A DNA stretch of 43,343 nt from the NCBI GenBank assembly GCA_902984215.1, contig CADWAF010004496.1, forward strand, positions 1 to 43,343, read 5' to 3'. Below are positions 38,751 to 43,343 of this stretch, one piece after another. The notes beneath the pieces are model-generated. The model had not been told where the DNA came from and ran no database searches. It was given only the letters and a program-made list of their open reading frames with translations. The position numbers and the translations under genes were made by a program. This stretch comes from Willaertia magna. Its lineage: Eukaryota; Heterolobosea; Eutetramitea; Acrasida; Naegleriidae. Within the stretch, counting starts at the first letter, position 1. The number at the start of each line of letters is the position of its first letter.

Positions 38751-39965
38751 TTAAAGGAATTTACGTTTCGTTGTTGCTGATCCATATAAACTTGGTGGGA
38801 ATATCACTTCCTTAACATTTTGTAAGAAACCCTTATTATAAAAATCAAAGTTAGGTTCTTCATTATTCTTAGCTTTTGTCATTAAATTTTCTAATAACTG
38901 TAATTTCCATTCTTTTCTCTTCTTTTCAGCCTTTTTATTATTAGTTTCTTCTTCTTGTTCATAAATCTCATCATATAATTCATTAACACTTAATTTCTTA
39001 ATATCCTTCTTTAATTTAATAATCTTCCATAATTGTTTCATTTCATTCTTTTTAAAAGTTTCATTTGTTGTTGTATTAGACCAAATTAAATAAACATGAT
39101 AAAACCAAAAACCAAATATCATTAAACCACATGCACAAATAAAGAATAATTGACCTATAGGTAAGATATATCTAGATAACATGTAGGTTAATACAATTCT
39201 TGTATTAGCTTGTATTTTTTGACCTTGTGGAGTAACAAAAGTAGAATTCCATAAATTCTCTTCTTCAATAATACTTAATAAACTAAAAATATAAATATAT
39301 GCAGCATAGATAATTAATAAAAAGTTAGAAATTAAAAAAGCATGAAAATATCTATAATTTAATTCACCAACATCATTATTTAACCATCCACAGAAATGAT
39401 CAAATTTTGAAACACATTTCTTTGATAAGATTGAATGTTTAGATCTAGCTGGTTTAATAATTTCACAAGTTTCACATTTACGATTAGAAATATACATCAT
39501 TTCATCATATTCAAATGATTTTTCAAATTTTTTAACTGTATCTTTAGTTATAAATCCAGGATTAGAAAAACATGCTTTTAAATAAATTATATATGTTAAT
39601 ACTAATGCTACCATTCCTGTATATCTATGATAAACAGGTATATATATATTAGGTATTGTTTTAAATATTGTAAATATATATAATGCAACATTAATACTTA
39701 ATAATCCTAAATAAACTATTTGTAATAATGGATGTTTAGTATAAAGAAAATAATGTTCTAAATTTTTTAATAAATCCAATCCCTTTTCTTTTCCGAAACA
39801 AGTACCACAACAAGTTGTAAATAATACTTTAGGTAAATTTAATAGGAATCTATAAAACCATCCAACAATACCATTCTTATGATATTCTGTTGGTCCCATT
39901 AATAAAGTGTAAAGTAAGATTCCAGCAACTGCTGCATAGAAATAAAGTAATACTAATATCCACAT
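38751..39965 (-). CDS. DHHC-type palmitoyltransferase with a degenerate zinc-binding core
   Basis: The gene encodes 404 residues in one exon. There are membrane helices at about 3-23, 85-105 and 115-135, then the cysteine-rich domain, then helices at about 210-235 and 270-300. The family TTxE motif (Thr-Thr-Asn-Glu) follows the last helix. The core resembles plant PAT17/animal ZDHHC4-type enzymes (Lys-Pro-Ala-Arg-Ser-Lys-His, Cys-Gly-Trp-Leu-Asn-Asn). It differs at metal ligands: two expected Cys after the His are Ser, the DHHC tetrad is Asp-His-Phe-Cys, and the Asn-Asn-Cys is Asn-Asn-Asp. The acyl-accepting Cys192 is kept. DHHC enzymes S-acylate proteins at the Golgi, ER or plasma membrane. 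Activity here is uncertain. It starts 31 bp after the AP-4 mu stop on the same strand. Confidence 0.82.
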   Translation of the reverse strand: MWILVLLYFYAAVAGILLYTLLMGPTEYHKNGIVGWFYRFLLNLPKVLFTTCCGTCFGKEKGLDLLKNLEHYFLYTKHPLLQIVYLGLLSINVALYIFTIFKTIPNIYIPVYHRYTGMVALVLTYIIYLKACFSNPGFITKDTVKKFEKSFEYDEMMYISNRKCETCEIIKPARSKHSILSKKCVSKFDHFCGWLNNDVGELNYRYFHAFLISNFLLIIYAAYIYIFSLLSIIEEENLWNSTFVTPQGQKIQANTRIVLTYMLSRYILPIGQLFFICACGLMIFGFWFYHVYLIWSNTTTNETFKKNEMKQLWKIIKLKKDIKKLSVNELYDEIYEQEEETNNKKAEKKRKEWKLQLLENLMTKAKNNEEPNFDFYNKGFLQNVKEVIFPPSLYGSATTKRKFL

Positions 39966-39996
39966 ATTTTTTTAATTGTAAAAAAAATATTTTTAT

Positions 39997-41510
39997 TTAA
40001 TTGCTTTCCTTCACTCTGCAAACGTAACTACCAGCTTGGGTGATGCATCTTACCCAACGTGAAGCTTTGTTAGTATTAATGTTTGGATGATATTAGTTCG
40101 TTGAATTAAATAATAATTTATACTTACGTTCTTCTTTCTTTGAAGTTTGTGACTGACTTAATTTCAAGAATTTCACTTCCAAGCCACTGCAATTATACAT
40201 AGGTATTTCAAATTTCATGCTAATAGGTCCAATTTGCGATGATAGATCATAGTTAATTGCTCCAGATGTTACTACTGTAATTTTAATCACTTGTTCTACT
40301 CCCCCTGTAAATTTCTTGATTCCCCAGAGTACGGCTTGTTCAGGTTGGCAATATTCATAATTATTTTGTTGTCCAACACCAAATTCTACACTAGTGCTAG
40401 TAGTATCTTTTGGAATAGGTATTCTTACAATTACTCCAGTTGCAAGCTTGGATGTAGGTAAATCGTTTCTTAGAGTGACAGTAATCTTAACCTTAAATTG
40501 ACTTTCTTTTACAACGTATGGAACAATTCTAAATGGAACATTATATTCTTTAGAAATCTTATAGTTCATTACAGTTGCCTCGCCGTCTATCGCATTAAGA
40601 GATAAAACCTTATTCAATTCAAATTGTTCTAAATCTACGCTTTCATGGAAATTTGCACTATCCATGGTAATTGCACCATAGGGCCTATTTTCATTTTCAC
40701 CAATAACTAAGTTTTCATTCAAACCAATAGATAAGTGAGGATCACCAGGAACATATGACTTTACTATTAACGAACCAAGAATTTCTGATTGGAGAATAGC
40801 TCCAGTTGCCGAAAATACCACATTAATTTTCTCTAGTAGATCCACAAATATTTCACTCTTTTTATTGGAACCTCCCTGAACAGGTCTTCTCGATGCCTGG
40901 CTTGCTACAGTTTTTTGTTCCATAAACTGCAATAATTTGATAAATAATGAGGGGGTAATATACTTACCAGTTCGCTTATTTTAGGCATTAAGGAAGTTGC
41001 TTGTTCTAGTTCCGCTGGTTCATTATTTATATAGTTTTTGAGCATTTTGGTTTCTGTGTCTTGTATGTATCCATTATCTAAAATTTCGTCTAATATTTCG
41101 TAAATTAGGATGAAATTCTTTCTGATAGATTCCTCACTTAATACTCCACAGAAATCCCTAATCAAGTTTGTTGTCCTAGTCAAGAAATCTAACAGAGTTA
41201 TAGGAGAAGCATTATGTCTGGTAGTCAAAACAAAGTATAAATTGTTTCTTTTTACATATACAAATTGGATGCCTTGAACTTCCTATTGACGATGTTAATA
41301 CTTGAGTTTTAATAAAACTTACAAATACTGGTACGTGTTCTGCCTTAACAGATTTTACATATCTAAAGAATATTTCTTCGGATCCCCTGCCTATATCAGT
41401 TCTGTCTTTAAACAAATACTTAGATTTATCAATGCCTTAACATACTTACAATCCCTTGCTATTACTCTGTCTCCTCTTGATGAAAGAACAAATAATTGAG
41501 ATACGCTCAT
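39997..41510 (-). CDS. AP4M1: AP-4 complex mu subunit, 5 exons
   Basis: The exons (minus) are 41510-41450, 41405-41323, 41282-40968, 40926-40128 and 40064-39997, with introns of 44, 40, 41 and 63 nt. All junctions keep frame for 441 residues, close to the usual ~450. The longin-like N-terminus begins Gln-Leu-Phe-Val-Leu-Ser-Ser-Arg-Gly-Asp, and splice 1 restores Arg-Asp-Tyr-Arg-Thr-Asp-Ile-Gly. The mu homology domain includes Asn-Phe-His-Glu-Ser-Val-Asp-Leu-Glu-Gln-Phe-Glu, a position where mu4 proteins agree better than mu1-3, and Cys-Ser-Gly-Leu-Glu-Val-Lys-Phe-Leu-Lys-Leu. The short last exon supplies the final Trp-Val-Arg-Cys-Ile-Thr-Gln strand, without which the fold would be incomplete. 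AP-4 sorts cargo with YxxPhi-type signals at the trans-Golgi network. AP-1, -2 or -3 mu is less likely by these motifs. Confidence 0.82.
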
Positions 41511-41655
41511 TTTTTAAAATTAAAATGTAGAGAAAGTTACAGTGAATAGTGTTTGAGTCCTTTACATTAAGATTCAAGAAGCATTGACACACAAATTATA
41601 ATTAACCTTTATTTACAATTTAATTTACACACACTAAATACATTACATTTCTAAT

Positions 41656-42933
41656 TTAATGCTTTTTGTTTGCGTGTTTTTTAGATTTCTTCTTTTTGTT
41701 CTTCTTAATAGGTTTCTTTGAAGGTTTAGTGGAAGGTTTGGTTTCTTTTTTCTTTTCTTCATGAGTAATTGGAACACAAATCTTCTTCTTTTCTGCACAT
41801 TTAGTCTTGCTTGCATACTTTTCACAAACTTCCTTTCCTCCATAGAATTCATATTTAACACAAACTTGTTGACCCTTATCCTTTTCAACACATGTCTTCT
41901 TTGTTGCATGTTTAACACAGTGCTTCTTAATGGTCTTATGTTGAGAACAGAAGTTAACTGTCTTATATGCACTACAATACTTAATCTTCTTCTTCTTTAA
42001 GCAAACTCTAATCTTCTTGAAGTTATCACAATGTTTCTTTGCATTCCATTTAACACAGTACTTAACACGTTGTTTCTTTTTACAGAAATCTTTAGCAGGT
42101 GCATAGCTATCAGGTGCTGGTAAATAGCCGTCTGCCTTCTTCTTCTTTGGAGCTGCTTGTTTACAAACCTTATGATAGGAAGCAACTTTACAGAATTGTA
42201 CTTTTGCATAGCTGTCACAAGTTAATTTCTTTTCATATTCCTTACATACATTGTTACAAACCTTCTTGCAAACCTTTCTGTAAATAGTTGGTGGTTTATA
42301 AAGATCAGTCTTCTTATCACCGCTTGGTTTATAAGTATCAGGAACAACTTGCCAGTCACATGAAACTTTACATTTCTTTGCGTATTTTGAACATTTTCTA
42401 TCAACCTTGTAATGTTTACAGCTTTGTTTGTGGGTACATTTTAATTTTGGAATATATGTATAAGCATCACATTTAACATAAGTATCTGCCTTATTATAAT
42501 CAGTACATACATCTCTGTAAGCCCATTCAGAACAGTGATGATTGCTTCCTTCATGAGCACATACCTTCTTAAATTCATGTTTATCACAGACTTCAATTGT
42601 TTCATATTTTGAACATTTTTGATTTACTCCATGGGCAATACAGATTGTGCTTGGTCCACTCCACTTCTTACAAATATTTTCAGTCTTATATTTCTTACAT
42701 TTTCCAGATCCAACATTTTTATATTGAACACACTTCTTCTTTGTTCCTTCCCATTTAACGTCACTACATTGTCCCTTAATTGAATCATACTTTACACATT
42801 TGTGATAACAATAAGTATCAACGCCTGATTCGCCTTTACCTTTAGTATCTTTCTTTTCTTCTGGCTTACTACCAGCAACTAACATTGCAAATAGCACTAG
42901 TGCTAAAACACCTGCTAATAATTTAATTTTCAT
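41656..42933 (-). CDS. Secreted cysteine- and lysine-rich protein built of CxxY-type repeats
   Basis: The gene encodes 425 residues in one exon. Residues 1-21 are a signal peptide (Lys-Ile-Lys, then a Leu/Ala/Val core, Val-Ala-Gly). The mature protein has 36 cysteines by my count. Most are spaced about every ten residues in the pattern Cys-x-x-(Tyr/Trp/His/Phe)-x(4-7)-Cys, repeated at least twenty times with no gaps except two Lys/Pro/Tyr-rich linkers (about 200-225 and 265-285). The last 45 residues are Lys/His/Pro-rich. The even cysteine count suggests full disulfide pairing. I know no family with exactly this signature. Cyst-wall, surface-coat or secreted matrix proteins of protists have comparable Cys-aromatic spacing, so an extracellular structural role is a guess. 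A metal-binding or toxin-like role cannot be excluded. Codons favour AAG and TTC, pointing to strong expression. Confidence 0.7.
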   Translation of the reverse strand: MKIKLLAGVLALVLFAMLVAGSKPEEKKDTKGKGESGVDTYCYHKCVKYDSIKGQCSDVKWEGTKKKCVQYKNVGSGKCKKYKTENICKKWSGPSTICIAHGVNQKCSKYETIEVCDKHEFKKVCAHEGSNHHCSEWAYRDVCTDYNKADTYVKCDAYTYIPKLKCTHKQSCKHYKVDRKCSKYAKKCKVSCDWQVVPDTYKPSGDKKTDLYKPPTIYRKVCKKVCNNVCKEYEKKLTCDSYAKVQFCKVASYHKVCKQAAPKKKKADGYLPAPDSYAPAKDFCKKKQRVKYCVKWNAKKHCDNFKKIRVCLKKKKIKYCSAYKTVNFCSQHKTIKKHCVKHATKKTCVEKDKGQQVCVKYEFYGGKEVCEKYASKTKCAEKKKICVPITHEEKKKETKPSTKPSKKPIKKNKKKKSKKHANKKH

Positions 42934-43343
42934 TTTGTTTTTTTGATGAATTCAACTGTTCAATCCAATGGAAATTGGTTTTATACTTTAAAATTAAGGA
43001 AAATCTTTAAAGTTTAATTACTTTTTCAAAATTCATTACATGATAGGAGATTGTTCTGGAATGTAACTGTTTTGGTTTGTGGATTTTTGTCAATTATGAA
43101 AAGTAAACTTAAAAAAGGCTTAAACATGCAAATGTTGTTTTTACCTCCAAGAATGTAGATTTGCATCAAAAGTAAATTATTTAATTTCTTAAATTAATTT
43201 TGAACAATAAACGTTTAAATTGATTTAGAAACGTTACTGGTAGTAATTTAAGTTTTCGGGTACATTTACTATAACACATCATCCACTTTAATCACGTGGG
43301 GTGCATCAACAAGATGTTTTGAATCATTTTTTGTTTCCCTGTT
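42934..43343. promoter_or_regulatory. Upstream region of the cysteine-rich gene, to the window end
   Basis: These 410 bp contain no supported gene. On the minus strand the cysteine-rich ATG is preceded by an A-run and CAAA, much as in the secreted repeat gene. A CACGTG motif occurs near 43292-43297. Any promoter role is inferred from position. Confidence 0.35.

Noticed and set aside
41656..42933. Considered whether the cysteine-rich gene is a CRISPR-like or tandem DNA repeat locus
   Set aside because: The repeats are at protein level with diverged DNA, there is a single open frame with a signal peptide, and no direct repeats of fixed length exist.

Overview
The window looks like nuclear DNA of a compact, intron-bearing, AT-rich protist. 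The standard code is used: TAA, TAG and TGA all act as stops. Twelve spliceosomal introns could be placed, each 40-87 nt with GTAAG-, GTATG- or GTAAGG-type donors and AG acceptors. Coding sequence is poly-Asn/Ser/Thr-rich in places and intergenic DNA is short. A heterolobosean amoeba such as Naegleria is the best guess. That is an inference from gene style and content, not a database result.

Layout. 1-60 is the acidic tail of a gene entering from the left. 61-963 has no gene but holds a 5S rRNA-like remnant. An amino-acid permease (-) and a eukaryotic chromate-family transporter (+, 3 exons) follow, divergent. Next come an orphan protein, the V-ATPase subunit a gene and a five-exon VPS50/syndetin gene, all +. 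A tRNA-Ser(AGA) (-) opens a region of decay at 14.2-18.3 kb with three broken genes in a row: an unrecognised frameshifted gene, an RCC1-repeat pseudogene, and a membrane-anchored alpha/beta-hydrolase-like gene with a nonsense codon. A phospholipase D, a frameshifted F-box-like gene, an intact RCC1-repeat paralog, two unrecognised genes and a PELP1/Rix1-like gene run to 30.2 kb. From 30.2 to 42.9 kb, nearly all on -, lie a tail-anchored TDP2-like endonuclease/exonuclease/phosphatase protein, kynurenine 3-monooxygenase (2 exons), a secreted repeat protein, an HMG-box protein (+), a second TDP2-like protein, a zinc-ligand-poor DHHC acyltransferase, a five-exon AP-4 mu subunit and a secreted cysteine-rich repeat protein.

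The most unusual item is the secreted protein at 33493-34998. It is a signal peptide followed by about a dozen short Lys- or Arg-rich amphipathic segments. Almost every one is separated from the next by an acidic linker ending in Ser/Ala-Asp. This is the architecture of a multi-peptide precursor, possibly of membrane-active or antimicrobial peptides. The cysteine-rich protein at 41656-42933 is a second candidate novel extracellular family.

Several genes belong to the endomembrane system: V-ATPase a, VPS50 (EARP recycling tether), AP-4 mu (TGN adaptor), a DHHC enzyme and PLD. They are not arranged as an operon. Gene packing is extreme. Three convergent pairs have stop codons that abut or overlap, one divergent pair has start codons 10 bp apart, and one same-strand pair is separated by 9 bp.
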